Origin: Actinoplanes solisilvae
GTDB taxonomy: Bacteria > Actinomycetota > Actinomycetes > Mycobacteriales > Micromonosporaceae
DNA length: 64,000 bases
NCBI RefSeq assembly: GCF_003999975.1
Contig: NZ_RJAC01000004.1
Span: 186,001 to 250,000 of the forward strand
Direction of reading: 5' to 3'
How positions within the stretch are numbered: the first letter of the stretch is position 1; each line of letters begins with the position of its first letter. Below the pieces are notes generated by a model, which ran no database searches, was not told where the DNA came from, and saw nothing but the letters and a program-made list of their open reading frames with translations. Made by a program: the position numbers and the translations under genes. This document shows, one piece after another, positions 39,555 through 48,772 of this stretch.

Positions 39555-41054
39555 GTGGTGAGCGGCCCGCTGAGCGCCAGCGTAGCGACGCTCTGTGACC
39601 AGCTGTCGTCCCGAGTCGGTCAAGAGGCCGGTGGCCAGCTCATTCAGATCCGTGACCGTCTCGGCGAGCCGTTACGGGTTGCGATCGCGGGTCGCCTGAA
39701 AGCCGGAAAGTCGACACTCGTCAACGCGTTGATCGGGCGCCGGGTGGCGCCGACGGCGGTCGGTGAGTGCACGCGGGTGGTCACCCGGTTCCGGTACGGC
39801 ACCGCCGACCGGGTCGACGTGGTGTGCCGTGACGGTGTGCGGCGCAGCCTGCCGCTGGACGACGACGGCATGATCCCGCAGCGTCTCGGGGTGCCGGCGA
39901 GCCGGGTGGCGTACGTGGATGTCACTCTCACCAGTGAGAAGCTGCGCGACCTGACCGTGGTCGACACACCCGGTCTGGCCTCGACCGACACGCTGGTCAG
40001 CGCCCGCGCCGAGGAGGCTGTCGGGGTGTCGGCGGCCCCGTTCGACGCCGACATCGACGCCGACTCGGCTTCGGAGGTCGCGGCGGCCGAGGCTGTCGTC
40101 TACGTGTTCACCCAGGCGGTGCGGGCCGACGACCTGCGGGCTCTGGAGGCGTTCCGGGACGCGTCGGCCCGGTTGTCGTCGAGCCCGATCAACGCCCTCG
40201 GCGTCTTCGGCAAGATCGACACTTTGGTGGCTGGTGCGGGTGACCCGTGGCCGGTGGCCGGGCCGCTGGCCGAGCAGCAGGCCGCGCTTCTGGCCCGCAC
40301 GGTCTCCGACGTCGTGCCGGTCGTGGGTCTGCTGGCCGAGACCGGCGAGGCGGGCCGGTTGACCGGCGCCGACCGTGACGCGCTGCAACGTCTGGCCGGG
40401 CTGCCCGCGGGCGAGATCAGGCTGCTGCTGGCCTCGGTCGACCTGTTCCGCACCCGGCCCGCCCCGGTCGGCGCCGAGCAGCGCGAGCGGCTGCTGGCCC
40501 TGCTCGACCTCTACGGCATCGGGTTCGCCCTGGCCCAGCTGGCCGCCGAGCCGGGCGTGGGCACCGGGGAACTGGTGCGCCGCATCGTGGCCGCGTCCGG
40601 CTATCCGCGTCTGCTGTTCACCCTCGGTGAGACGTTCCGCTGGCGTTCCGACGCGATCAAGGCCGGGTGGGCGTTGTCGCGGCTCGAGCGGCTGGCCGGG
40701 CACACCCGCGACGAACGTGACCGCGAGCGGCTGCGTGACGGGGTCGAGCGGCTGCTGCGCGATCCGGCCTATCACCGGCTGCGGCTGCTCGACGCGGCGC
40801 AGCGGGTCGCGACCGGCGCGGTGCCGCTGCCGCTGGAGTGGGAGCAGGAGCTGACCCGCCTGGCCACCTCGGAGGACCCGCGCTGGATTTTGCGGCTGCC
40901 CGACGCCGACGCGGCTGAGCTGGCCTCCGCCGCGGTGACCGCCGCGAACCGGTGGCGTGTCTACGCGGTCGCCGGCGCGGGCCCGGCTCAGTCCCGGGTC
41001 GCGCAGGTGGCTCAGCGTGGTTTCCATCTTCTGGCGCAGCAGGTGCGACGATGA
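39555..41054 (+). CDS. Dynamin-like GTPase A
   Basis: A 499-aa GTPase. G1 is IAGRLKAGKSTLVNALIG, the G2 Thr region is VGECTRVVTRFRYG, G3 is VVDTPGLAST and G4 is FGKIDTLV. The C-terminal part is helical without a predicted membrane span. Bacterial dynamin-like proteins often come as adjacent unequal pairs (DynA/DynB of Streptomyces, IniA/IniC of mycobacteria) and act on membranes during division or stress. It overlaps the next GTPase gene (ATGA). The start is GTG 39555 or 39558. Confidence 0.88.
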   Translation: MVSGPLSASVATLCDQLSSRVGQEAGGQLIQIRDRLGEPLRVAIAGRLKAGKSTLVNALIGRRVAPTAVGECTRVVTRFRYGTADRVDVVCRDGVRRSLPLDDDGMIPQRLGVPASRVAYVDVTLTSEKLRDLTVVDTPGLASTDTLVSARAEEAVGVSAAPFDADIDADSASEVAAAEAVVYVFTQAVRADDLRALEAFRDASARLSSSPINALGVFGKIDTLVAGAGDPWPVAGPLAEQQAALLARTVSDVVPVVGLLAETGEAGRLTGADRDALQRLAGLPAGEIRLLLASVDLFRTRPAPVGAEQRERLLALLDLYGIGFALAQLAAEPGVGTGELVRRIVAASGYPRLLFTLGETFRWRSDAIKAGWALSRLERLAGHTRDERDRERLRDGVERLLRDPAYHRLRLLDAAQRVATGAVPLPLEWEQELTRLATSEDPRWILRLPDADAAELASAAVTAANRWRVYAVAGAGPAQSRVAQVAQRGFHLLAQQVRR

Positions 41055-42850
41055 CCGATCTGACCCCGGTGCTGGACGCCGCCGTCAAGGACACCCTGGC
41101 GTACGTCCGCGGTAAGGATCCCGACGCGGGTGCCGAACTGGCCGAGCTGCGCCGCCGCCGGCTGACCCGTCCCGAGGTCGTGGTGGTCGGCGAGACCAAA
41201 CGCGGCAAGAGCTCGCTGATCAACGCCCTGCTCGGGGTGCCCGGCCTGTCACCGGTCGACGCGGCCGTCGCCACCGCCACCTACCTGCAGTTCGTGCCGG
41301 GCGAGCCGGCCGCGCGGGCGTGGCTGCCGGGCGCGGCCGACCCGATCAGCATCGACTCGCTGCAGGAGTGGGCGACCGGCGCGCAGCGGGCCCGGCGCAT
41401 CGAGGTCACCCACCCGGCGCCGCTGCTGCGCTACGTCAGCCTGCTCGACACCCCCGGCGTCGGTGGTCTCGACCCGGCCCACACCACGGTCGCCCTGGCC
41501 GCGGTCGAGCGGGCCACGGCGCTGCTGTTCGTCGCCGACGCGTCCGCTCCGCTGTCGAAACCCGAGCTCGACTTCCTGGTCGCGGCCAGCGAACGGGTCG
41601 ACGCGGTCGTCTTCGCCCTCACCAAGATCGACGGTTTTCCGGGGTGGCGGCGCATCCTCGACGACAACCGGGCCCTGCTGCGCGCCCACGCCCCGAGGTT
41701 CGCCGACGCGGCCTGGTTCGCCGTGTCCTCGATGCTGGCCGAACTGGCCGTACAAGCAGGCCCCGGTGAGCAGGCCGCCCTGGTCGACGCGTCGAAGATC
41801 GCCGACCTGCAGCACGCCCTGGTCGAACTGGCCGGCCGCGGCCACCAGCTGCAACTCGCGAACGTGCTGCGCGCCGCCCGCGGCGAGCTCGCCCGCCTCG
41901 AGACAACCGCACAGGACCGCGTACGGGCGGTGGAGGCCGACCCGGCCCGGACCGCTCAGATCCGCGCCGAACGCGCCGCCCTGGCCGCGCGTAAACGCAC
42001 CGAGTCCCGCCAGTGGACGCTGCTGCTGAGCACCGAGACCCAGCGCGCCCGCGTCGAGACCGTCGGCCAGCTACGCACCCGTATCGCCGCCGTCCTGCAG
42101 GAGTTCTCCAAGCGGATCGACACGGGGCGCGGCGAGAGTTTGACCCGGCTGCCCGAGCACGTCGACGCCGAGCTGCAAGCCGTCGCGGTGCAGCTGTCCG
42201 AGCAGCTCGAGACCACGTTCGCGCAGGTCGGTGAGAAAGTCCTCGCCACGGTGTTCGACGAGCACGAGCGGGCCGAGATGCTGGGCCGGCTCAACGCGAC
42301 CCTGCGCCACGCGATGGAGGCCGGCCCGCCCCGCGACGGCTCGGCCGACAACCTGCTGATCGCCCTGTCCGCCGGTGGGATCGCGTTCATGGCCGGGCGC
42401 GGCGCGATGCTGGGCGCGTCCGCGCTGGCCGTCGGCGGCGGGCTGCTCATACCGGTGGCCGGGATCGGGCTCGGTCTGGCCGCCGGAGGGTATGTGCTGT
42501 ACCGCAGGCGGGTGCAGACCGACCGTCAGCAGGCCCGCATCTGGCTGCGCGACGTGCTCGGCGAGGCCCGCGCCGCCCTGGCCGACGAGATCGCGAACCG
42601 GTTCACCGACCTGCAGTACGCGCTGAGCGTCGCCGTCGACGACGCCGTCGAGAAACGCCTGCGCGACCTGGACGCCCACATCGCCGAGATCGACGCGGCG
42701 GCCGCCGAGGACGCGGCCGGCCGGGCGAAACGGCGTGCCGTCGCCCAGCAGGACCTCGACGGGGTCCGCGCCAAGCTTCGCGCCGCCGACACGGCGCTCA
42801 CCCGGGCCCGGGCTCTGACGCCCGTGCCGTATGACGAGGAGGACCGATGA
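41051..42850 (+). CDS. Dynamin-like GTPase B with membrane segment
   Basis: A 599-aa GTPase: G1 is VVGETKRGKSSLINALLG, G3 LLDTPGVGGLD, G4 FALTKIDGF. The stalk-like helical region (about 285-435) is interrupted by a hydrophobic hairpin at about 435-480 (NLLIALSAGGIAFMAGRGAM, LAVGGGLLIPVAGIGLGLAA), a probable membrane insertion paddle. The C-terminal helices (AKRRAVAQQDLDGVRAKLRA) complete the stalk. With the upstream GTPase it probably forms a hetero-oligomer acting at the cell membrane. It overlaps both neighbours by ATGA. Confidence 0.88.
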   Translation: MTDLTPVLDAAVKDTLAYVRGKDPDAGAELAELRRRRLTRPEVVVVGETKRGKSSLINALLGVPGLSPVDAAVATATYLQFVPGEPAARAWLPGAADPISIDSLQEWATGAQRARRIEVTHPAPLLRYVSLLDTPGVGGLDPAHTTVALAAVERATALLFVADASAPLSKPELDFLVAASERVDAVVFALTKIDGFPGWRRILDDNRALLRAHAPRFADAAWFAVSSMLAELAVQAGPGEQAALVDASKIADLQHALVELAGRGHQLQLANVLRAARGELARLETTAQDRVRAVEADPARTAQIRAERAALAARKRTESRQWTLLLSTETQRARVETVGQLRTRIAAVLQEFSKRIDTGRGESLTRLPEHVDAELQAVAVQLSEQLETTFAQVGEKVLATVFDEHERAEMLGRLNATLRHAMEAGPPRDGSADNLLIALSAGGIAFMAGRGAMLGASALAVGGGLLIPVAGIGLGLAAGGYVLYRRRVQTDRQQARIWLRDVLGEARAALADEIANRFTDLQYALSVAVDDAVEKRLRDLDAHIAEIDAAAAEDAAGRAKRRAVAQQDLDGVRAKLRAADTALTRARALTPVPYDEEDR

Positions 42851-43338
42851 GCGACCACCACGACTTCGGCGACCACGACGACTTCCCGGTCTTCGACGAC
42901 CACCACGACGACGGCGGTCATCTGGAACAGCAGCCGGTCTTCGACGACCATCACGACCTGTACGACACCGACGACCACCCGTACGAGGCGCCGGTTGTCG
43001 AGGAGCACCACTACGAGCAGCCTTCGGAGGAGGAGCCGCAGCCGCTCGCCGATCACGCGGCGGCGGTCGTGGCCGAGGACCCGGTCGAGGTGTTCCCGCC
43101 CGCCCTCGACGTCGGCGAGCTGCCCGAACCGGTCGACGGCTTCCCGTGGATCGACACCGGCAGCCTGGGCATCGTGCACGCCGCCGCCCTGGAGCAGACC
43201 CCCGATCCCGTACGCCCGGAGGAGCTCGCCGAGTACGCCGGTGTGGACCTTCCCGACGCGCAGGACCCGTGGGCGGCCCTGGCCGGGTCCGAGGATCCGG
43301 CGACCAGCAGCCTCGCCAAGTGGTGGCAGGAAAACTGA
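42847..43338 (+). CDS. Acidic His/Asp-rich protein linked to dynamin pair
   Basis: A 163-aa protein, start overlapping the dynamin B stop (ATGA). The first 55 residues are repeats rich in Asp and His (DHHDFGDHDDFPVFDDHHDD), which could bind divalent metals. The remainder is acidic, Pro-rich and probably disordered, ending DPWAALAGSEDPATSSLAKWW. No known domain. Tight coupling to the GTPases suggests an accessory role, which is an inference. Confidence 0.75.
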   Translation: MSDHHDFGDHDDFPVFDDHHDDGGHLEQQPVFDDHHDLYDTDDHPYEAPVVEEHHYEQPSEEEPQPLADHAAAVVAEDPVEVFPPALDVGELPEPVDGFPWIDTGSLGIVHAAALEQTPDPVRPEELAEYAGVDLPDAQDPWAALAGSEDPATSSLAKWWQEN

Positions 43339-43415
43339 GTACGCGGCACCTCCCCCCGTGGCCCCGCGGGATGCAATAGTTTCGGCGCCATCGAACGACC
43401 TATGGAGCCGAGCAC

Positions 43416-44795
43416 ATGGCCGCACCCGGCACTGACATAAACCGTCCCGCGTCCGCGCGCCGCGAGCGTACGGGCTGGTATTTCTACGACTGGGCCAACT
43501 CGGCCTTCTCCACCACCGTCCTGACCGTCTTCCTCGGACCGTTCCTGACGACTGTCACCGAGATCGCGGCGGGCTGCCCGCTGGGCACCGACGACTGCAC
43601 CGGCCGCGTGCACCCGTTCGGCCTGAGCATCGCGGCCGGCTCGTTCTACCCGTACGTGGTGTCGCTGTCGGTGTTCCTGACGGTCTTCGTCCTGCCGATC
43701 ATGGGGGCGATCGCCGACCGGGCGCCGCGCAAGAAACCACTGCTGGCCGGGGCGGCGTTCCTGGGGGCGGCGGCCACGATCGCCATGGTGTTCGTGACCG
43801 GCGAGCGTTACCTGCTCGGCGGGTTGCTGTTCCTGATCGCGAACATCGCGTTCGGGGCGGCGGTGGTCGTCTACAACTCGTTCCTGCCGCAGATCGCCGG
43901 ACCCGACGAACGCGACAAGGTGTCGAGCCGGGGCTGGGCGATCGGCTATCTCGGCGGTGGATTGCTGCTGGCGGCGAACCTGGTCGCGGTCATGGTCCTG
44001 TCGGTCGACGGCGACGACCAGCGGACCCTGGACATCGCCCGGTTCTGCATCGTCAGCGCGGGCGTGTGGTGGGCGGTGTTCACGCTGATCCCGCTGCGCC
44101 GTCTGCGCGAACATCCGGCCGCGGGTGCCTCCGTGGCGCGCGGGAACGTGCTGACCGACGGGTTCAAGCAGCTCGGGCACACGCTGCGCAGCCTCAAGGC
44201 GTACCCGCTGACGTTGTTCTTCCTGCTCGCCTACCTGATCTACAACGACGGTATCCAGACCGTGATCGCGCTGGCCAGCCAGTACGGCACCGAGGAACTC
44301 GACCTCGAACAGTCGACGCTGATCATCACGATCCTGATCGTGCAGTTCCTGGCGTTCGGCGGGGCACTGATGCTGGGAGCGGTCGCGGCAAGAATCGGGG
44401 CGCAGAAGACGGTGCTGCTCAGCCTGGTGCTGTGGCTGGTGGTGATCGTGGCGGCATACTGGCTGCCGGCGGGCGAACCGCTGCAGTTCATGCTGCTGGG
44501 TGCGGGCATCGGCATCGTGCTGGGGGGAAGCCAGGCGTTGAGCCGAAGCCTGTTCTCGCAGCTGATCCCGCAGGGCAAAGAAGGCGAGTACTACGGCTTC
44601 TACGAGATCAGCGACAAAGGCACGAGCTGGCTCGGTCCGCTGCTGTTCGGCCTGATCTTCCAGCTGACGAACAGCTACCGGCTGGGCATCATCTCGCTGG
44701 TCGTGTTCTTCGTCGTCGGCGGAATCCTGCTGGCCCTGGTCCCGATGCGCCGCGCCATCACGGCGGCGGGCAACACACCCCCCACACTGGTCTGA
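43416..44795 (+). CDS. MFS transporter, UMF1/Atg22-like
   Basis: A 459-aa membrane protein with about 12 helices. The N-terminus RTGWYFYDWANSAFSTTVLT is the signature of the UMF1 (vacuole effluxer Atg22-like) branch of the major facilitator superfamily. Further markers are IMGAIADRAPRKKPLL and QALSRSLFSQLIPQGKEGEY. Substrates of bacterial members are unknown; the yeast relative exports amino acids. It is coupled to a GntR regulator (TGATG). Confidence 0.92.
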   Translation: MAAPGTDINRPASARRERTGWYFYDWANSAFSTTVLTVFLGPFLTTVTEIAAGCPLGTDDCTGRVHPFGLSIAAGSFYPYVVSLSVFLTVFVLPIMGAIADRAPRKKPLLAGAAFLGAAATIAMVFVTGERYLLGGLLFLIANIAFGAAVVVYNSFLPQIAGPDERDKVSSRGWAIGYLGGGLLLAANLVAVMVLSVDGDDQRTLDIARFCIVSAGVWWAVFTLIPLRRLREHPAAGASVARGNVLTDGFKQLGHTLRSLKAYPLTLFFLLAYLIYNDGIQTVIALASQYGTEELDLEQSTLIITILIVQFLAFGGALMLGAVAARIGAQKTVLLSLVLWLVVIVAAYWLPAGEPLQFMLLGAGIGIVLGGSQALSRSLFSQLIPQGKEGEYYGFYEISDKGTSWLGPLLFGLIFQLTNSYRLGIISLVVFFVVGGILLALVPMRRAITAAGNTPPTLV

Positions 44796-45151
44796 TGGAC
44801 ATCACGATCGACGCCGGTTCCGCGACCCCACCGTACGAGCAGGTGCGGTTGCGGATCGCGGAACTGGCGGCCTCGGGGGCGCTCGTGGCCGGCGAGAAAC
44901 TTCCGCCGGTACGGGCCCTGGCCGCTGAACTCGGGCTGGCGGCCAACACGGTGGCGCGGGCGTACCGGGAACTCGAGATCGCGGGGCTGGTCGAGACTCG
45001 GGGGCGGCTCGGGACGGTCGTCACCGCCCGGGCTTCGGGGACTTCGGTGCAGGCGCAGAAAGCGGCTGTGGCCTATGCGGAGAAAGTTCTGGCCATGGGG
45101 GTGGCACCGGAGACCGCGCTGGGGATGGTTCGTGCTGCGTTGGGGCTGTGA
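44795..45151 (+). CDS. GntR-family regulator, YtrA-type
   Basis: A 118-aa regulator with an N-terminal GntR winged helix (PPYEQVRLRIAELAASGALV, GEKLPPVRALAAELGLAANT, VARAYRELEIAGLVETRGRL) and only a short helical tail, as in the YtrA subfamily. Members usually regulate transporters encoded beside them. Here the start overlaps the UMF1 transporter stop by one base, so it probably regulates that operon. Confidence 0.9.
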   Translation: MDITIDAGSATPPYEQVRLRIAELAASGALVAGEKLPPVRALAAELGLAANTVARAYRELEIAGLVETRGRLGTVVTARASGTSVQAQKAAVAYAEKVLAMGVAPETALGMVRAALGL

Positions 45152-45190
45152 GAACCGCGGCTTTCCCGCGCTTCGACGGCTGAGGCCGGA

Positions 45191-45208
45191 CCGGCCGGAT
45201 CCGGCCGG
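45191..45208. terminator. 18-bp perfect palindrome after the GntR gene
   Basis: CCGGCCGGATCCGGCCGG is a perfect palindrome 40 bp after the GntR stop and 20 bp before the flavoprotein start. There is no T-tract. It could be a transcription terminator of the transporter operon or an operator for the next gene. Confidence 0.35.
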
Positions 45209-45228
45209 CTTGCCATAGGGTCAGCGGC

Positions 45229-45873
45229 ATGACGACTGCTTTCGACGCGCTGCGCCTTGACGCTGTCGCGGATCATGAGAGTCTGCGCCGCGTCTATGAC
45301 ATGCCGGGCGACGCGGCTGTTCGTAAGCAGATGAGCGAGCTCACCGATCAGGCCCGGCGACTGATCGCCTGTTCGTCGCTGGTGCTGGTGGGCAGCGTCG
45401 ACGGGCACGGCAACGCTGATGTCTCGCCGCGGGGCGGGCCGGCCGGGTTCGTCGCCGTTCTCGACGAACGGACCCTGGCGATCCCGGACGCGACCGGCAA
45501 CAAGCGGCTCGACACGTTGCAGAACGTCATCGCCACCGGGCGGGCCGCCGTCATGTTCGTGATTCCGGGGCGCGACACGACGCTCAGGGTCAACGGGCGG
45601 GCCTGCGTCTCCACCCGGCCCGAACTGCTGGCCCGGCTGACGGCCGTGGGTAAGCCCCCGGCCAGCGCCCTGGTCGTCGGGATCGACGAGGTCTACCCGC
45701 ACTGCCCGAAGGCGTTCCTGCGCGGCGCCGTGTGGAAGCCGGAGCGGTGGCTGCCCGCCGACGCCCAGCCCTCGTCGGCCGAGGTGACCCTGGCCCAACT
45801 GCGCCGGCCCGAGCTGACGATCGCCGACATCAGGCAGACGGAGGCGGACGCCCTGCAGTACCGCTACGAGTGA
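45229..45873 (+). CDS. FMN-dependent PPOX-type flavoprotein
   Basis: A 214-aa pyridoxamine-5'-phosphate-oxidase-like protein. The split-barrel signature segments are SSLVLVGSVDGHGNADVSPR, GGPAGFVAVLDERTLAIPD, NKRLDTLQNVIATGRAAVMF and the closing KAFLRGAVWKPERW. This matches the MSMEG_1061-type subfamily, thought to use FMN. The physiological substrate is unknown. It converges with the kinase gene (10-bp overlap). Confidence 0.88.
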   Translation: MTTAFDALRLDAVADHESLRRVYDMPGDAAVRKQMSELTDQARRLIACSSLVLVGSVDGHGNADVSPRGGPAGFVAVLDERTLAIPDATGNKRLDTLQNVIATGRAAVMFVIPGRDTTLRVNGRACVSTRPELLARLTAVGKPPASALVVGIDEVYPHCPKAFLRGAVWKPERWLPADAQPSSAEVTLAQLRRPELTIADIRQTEADALQYRYE

Positions 45874-46418
45874 CGCAGGCGGTCGAAGGCCTTCGGGGGT
45901 GCCAGCGCGGTCAAAGCCTGGACGATCTGGGCGGCGCAGTCGGCGGGTGAGGTGGCCGTGGTGTCGACGATGATGTCGGCGTCGCCGTGGGCGTAGACCA
46001 ACGTCTGCGAGACGGCCAGGCCGCGTGGGCGGTCGCCGCGGTCCTGTTCGCGGCGCGCCAGTTCCCTTGCCGAGCAGCGGACCTCGACGAGGGTCACGTC
46101 GTAGGGGTCCAAGGTGCTCAGCAGGTCGGTGAGGCGCCACTGCTCGGACAGGGGGTAGTCCATGATGACGTCGTTGCCGGTGGACGCCAGCGCCGCCACG
46201 GCCCGGTGGTAGCCGCGGCGGGTCCGCTCGAGCATCCGCGTGATCTCGGCGTCGGACAGGCGCCGGGTGTGGGTGGTGGAACGCATCGCGTTGACGGCGT
46301 CGACCGGGACGAGGAACCACGGGTCCGGCAGCAGCGGGAGCAGGGCCTCGCCGATGCTGGTCTTGCCGGAGCTGGAGGCGCCGTTGAGCAGGATGATCCG
46401 GCCGCCGGTGGACGTCAC
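45864..46418 (-). CDS. Chloramphenicol phosphotransferase-like P-loop kinase
   Basis: A 184-aa kinase: Walker A is LLNGASSSGKTSIGEAL, then DAVNAMRSTTHT (base/substrate region), VIMDYPLSEQW and the Arg-rich lid VRCSARELARREQDRGDRPR. This is the layout of chloramphenicol 3-O-phosphotransferase and its relatives. The family also contains kinases with other substrates, so resistance is only a possibility. It is coupled to the upstream NUDIX gene (4-bp overlap). Confidence 0.85.
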   Translation of the reverse strand: MTSTGGRIILLNGASSSGKTSIGEALLPLLPDPWFLVPVDAVNAMRSTTHTRRLSDAEITRMLERTRRGYHRAVAALASTGNDVIMDYPLSEQWRLTDLLSTLDPYDVTLVEVRCSARELARREQDRGDRPRGLAVSQTLVYAHGDADIIVDTTATSPADCAAQIVQALTALAPPKAFDRLRHS

Positions 46419-46924
46419 AGGCCGTGGCCGCGGGTGAACGCCTCCCGGGTCTCGCCGGGCTGGGCATACCAGGTGGGGGCGTCAGGGGCGGCGGTGGTTT
46501 CGATGCGGAGCTTGGTGAGACCGCCCACCGGGGGAAGGTCGTCGGGGGCGAAGAACGCGACTTCGAGGGACTCGTCGCCGTCGGGGCGCGGGGCGCCGCC
46601 GATCGCGCGGCAGCGGAACCAGACGGCCAGGTATTCGCATTTGTCGCCGTTGGGGTATTCGGCGGCGTGCATGGCCACCCCGGCCAGTCGTTCGATCTCG
46701 GCGAGCACGCCGGTTTCCTCTTCGATCTCACGCAGGATCGCCTCGGCGGGCTGCTCGCCCGGCTCGATCATGCCGGCCGGTAGGGACCAGTGGCCGGTGT
46801 CGGAGCGCCGCAAAAGCAGGATGCGGCCCTGGTCGTCGCGGACCACCGCGCCGGCGCCGGGAAGCAGCAGCAGGTCGTGGCCGATGTGCTCGCGCATGCG
46901 GGTGATGTACTCGGGGACGGGCAT
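46415..46924 (-). CDS. NUDIX hydrolase
   Basis: A 169-aa pyrophosphohydrolase. The full Nudix box is present: GMIEPGEQPAEAILREIEEE followed by TGV (G-x5-E-x7-REUxEExGU). Upstream it has the typical PGAGAVVRDDQGRILLLRRS. It hydrolyses a nucleoside diphosphate linked to another group; the substrate is not predictable. It forms an operon with the CPT-like kinase. Confidence 0.93.
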   Translation of the reverse strand: MPVPEYITRMREHIGHDLLLLPGAGAVVRDDQGRILLLRRSDTGHWSLPAGMIEPGEQPAEAILREIEEETGVLAEIERLAGVAMHAAEYPNGDKCEYLAVWFRCRAIGGAPRPDGDESLEVAFFAPDDLPPVGGLTKLRIETTAAPDAPTWYAQPGETREAFTRGHGL

Positions 46925-46933
46925 CCCCCGAAC

Positions 46934-47884
46934 CTAGTTGATCACGGCAACGCCGCGGACGACCAGGACGTGCCACGCGTACTTCAAGATCTGCAGCACC
47001 TCGGCCGGCGAGCCGAACCCCGCCCACGTCGCCGGCTCGTGAGTCGCCCGGCCCAGCAGAGCGGCATCGATCAGGTCATGGCCGTAGCGGGAGGCCACCG
47101 CGTCGATCAGCGGCGCGACGAACCGGCCCTTCTCGTCGACCGGGAACTCGTCGGCGGGCAGCACGAACCCGGGCGCCCACCGCAGCGCCACGCCCAGACC
47201 GCGCAGATGAGCCTCTGTCGGCGTACCCCGGAAGCAAGGATCGGCCACGACGGCCGTGACATCCTCACCAAGGGTGAGCCCGCCGTGGATCTGAGCCTCG
47301 ACGTAGTCGTCCAGAGCACGCCCCGCAGCCGGGCGTGGCGCAGTCAGGGCACGAACCCACGCAGCGGGCGACCCGGCCCGCAGGTTCAAAGCCGAGCCGG
47401 TACGAGAGACCTCGTCGAGCAGGGACGCCCAGATCGCGGCGAACGTGGCCGCCGTGCCCACAACGGTCGGCTCGGTGAAACTGTCGCCGAGGCTGAACGT
47501 GGCCCGCGCCGACACCGCCGGATCCAGAACCAGATGGCAGGAACCGAAGCGGGGCGACGCACCGTCGGGATAACCGGCCAGGTTCAACCCGCCGTAGACC
47601 GGGCGGCCCTGCGCACCGGTGTAGACGCCGGGAAACATCCGCTGCTCCCACACGTCACGAGCCCCGCCGGAGAAAGCGGTCAGCCCGCCGTTGGAGATGC
47701 CGGTCTCGAACTGGCTGCGGTAGACACCCTCGGCGGCCAGACGCCCGGCGACGGTCGAACCGTCGCCGAGCAGCCGGTCCGGATGAAAACTGACCGTGAT
47801 CGAAGCCGGCGGCACCCCCGAAGGGCTCGCGGCGGGAAACAGCTCCCGCACGTGGGCCAGGGCGCGCTCGCCGGCGTCGTTCAC
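46934..47884 (-). CDS. DUF3626 family protein
   Basis: A 316-aa protein of the DUF3626 family: ITVSFHPDRLLGDGSTVAGR, AEGVYRSQFETGISNGGLTA, ERRMF/EQRMFPGVYTG, ASPRFGSCHLVL and ARATFSLGDSF. The role is unknown; conserved His, Arg and Glu residues could form an enzymatic site (ADP-ribosyltransferase-like in some views), but I cannot confirm that. Its GTG start overlaps the uppP stop by 4 bp (GTGA). Confidence 0.85.
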   Translation of the reverse strand: MNDAGERALAHVRELFPAASPSGVPPASITVSFHPDRLLGDGSTVAGRLAAEGVYRSQFETGISNGGLTAFSGGARDVWEQRMFPGVYTGAQGRPVYGGLNLAGYPDGASPRFGSCHLVLDPAVSARATFSLGDSFTEPTVVGTAATFAAIWASLLDEVSRTGSALNLRAGSPAAWVRALTAPRPAAGRALDDYVEAQIHGGLTLGEDVTAVVADPCFRGTPTEAHLRGLGVALRWAPGFVLPADEFPVDEKGRFVAPLIDAVASRYGHDLIDAALLGRATHEPATWAGFGSPAEVLQILKYAWHVLVVRGVAVIN

Positions 47885-48717
47885 TTCGGCTCGATGACGT
47901 TCGTGGCCAGCAGCACCATCAGGATCGAGCCCAGAGCGACCCGATACCAGATGAAGATGCTGTACGAATGCCGCGACACGAACCGCAGCAGCCAGTTCAC
48001 CGAGAAGTACGCCACCACGAAACTGACCGCCGTCGCGATCAGCGTGTTCGGCCAGCCCACCCCCGCGGAGATGTTCCCGGCCTCCTCGTAGCCCTGCAGG
48101 ATCGACGCGCCCAGCAACGCCGGGATCGACAGGAAGAACGACAACTTCGTCACCGTCACCCGGTCGAAGTCACGCAGCAGACCCGCCGACATCGTCGCCC
48201 CCGAACGCGACACACCGGGGATCAGCGCCAGACACTGCACCAAACCGATGATCAACGAATCCTTCCAGGTGACGTCCTCCTCATGACGCACCTGCGTGGC
48301 CGCGTGATCGGCGAACGCCATCACACCGCTCCACAGGATCAGAGCCCCGGCGACGAACCACAGACTGCGCAACGTCGTCTCGACCTGATCCTTGAACAAC
48401 AACGCCACGATCACGATCGGGATCGCGCCCAGCAGCACCGCCCACCCGAACCGGTAGTCCGGATTGTCGCGCTTGGCCTTACTGAACAGGCCCGCCAGGA
48501 ACGCCGGCACCACCCGCGCGATGTCCTTGCGCAGGAAGATGATCGTCGCCAGCACCGCACCCGACTGAATGATCACCGTGAACGCGGTGATCGCCGGATC
48601 ATCGATCCGATACCCCAGCAACTTCTCCAGGATCGTCAGGTGGCCGGTGCTCGAGACGGGCAGAAACTCGGTAAAGCCCTCGACGGCGCCCAGCAGCACC
48701 GCTTCGAAGATGTTCAA
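47881..48717 (-). CDS. uppP: Undecaprenyl-diphosphatase UppP/BacA
   Basis: A 278-aa integral membrane phosphatase that recycles undecaprenyl pyrophosphate for cell wall synthesis; overexpression gives bacitracin resistance in other bacteria. Signature motifs are EGFTEFLPVSSTGHLTIL (with the catalytic Glu and the ExxExE-like region) and ALIPGVSRSGATMSAGLLRD (conserved Arg). It has about 8 helices. The start is TTG 48717 (LNIFEAVLLG), preceded by an AGAGG ribosome site; the longer open frame lacks one. It is followed by the DUF3626 gene, with overlap. Confidence 0.94.
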   Translation of the reverse strand: MNIFEAVLLGAVEGFTEFLPVSSTGHLTILEKLLGYRIDDPAITAFTVIIQSGAVLATIIFLRKDIARVVPAFLAGLFSKAKRDNPDYRFGWAVLLGAIPIVIVALLFKDQVETTLRSLWFVAGALILWSGVMAFADHAATQVRHEEDVTWKDSLIIGLVQCLALIPGVSRSGATMSAGLLRDFDRVTVTKLSFFLSIPALLGASILQGYEEAGNISAGVGWPNTLIATAVSFVVAYFSVNWLLRFVSRHSYSIFIWYRVALGSILMVLLATNVIEPK

Positions 48718-48772
48718 ACCCCGACCGCCTCTTTTCTCCGCTTTTAACCGCGGAAGAGCATAGGCGCAACCG

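Noticed and set aside
45864..46418. Calling the P-loop kinase a chloramphenicol resistance gene
   Set aside because: The family fold is clear, but substrate residues cannot be verified here and many relatives are not resistance enzymes.
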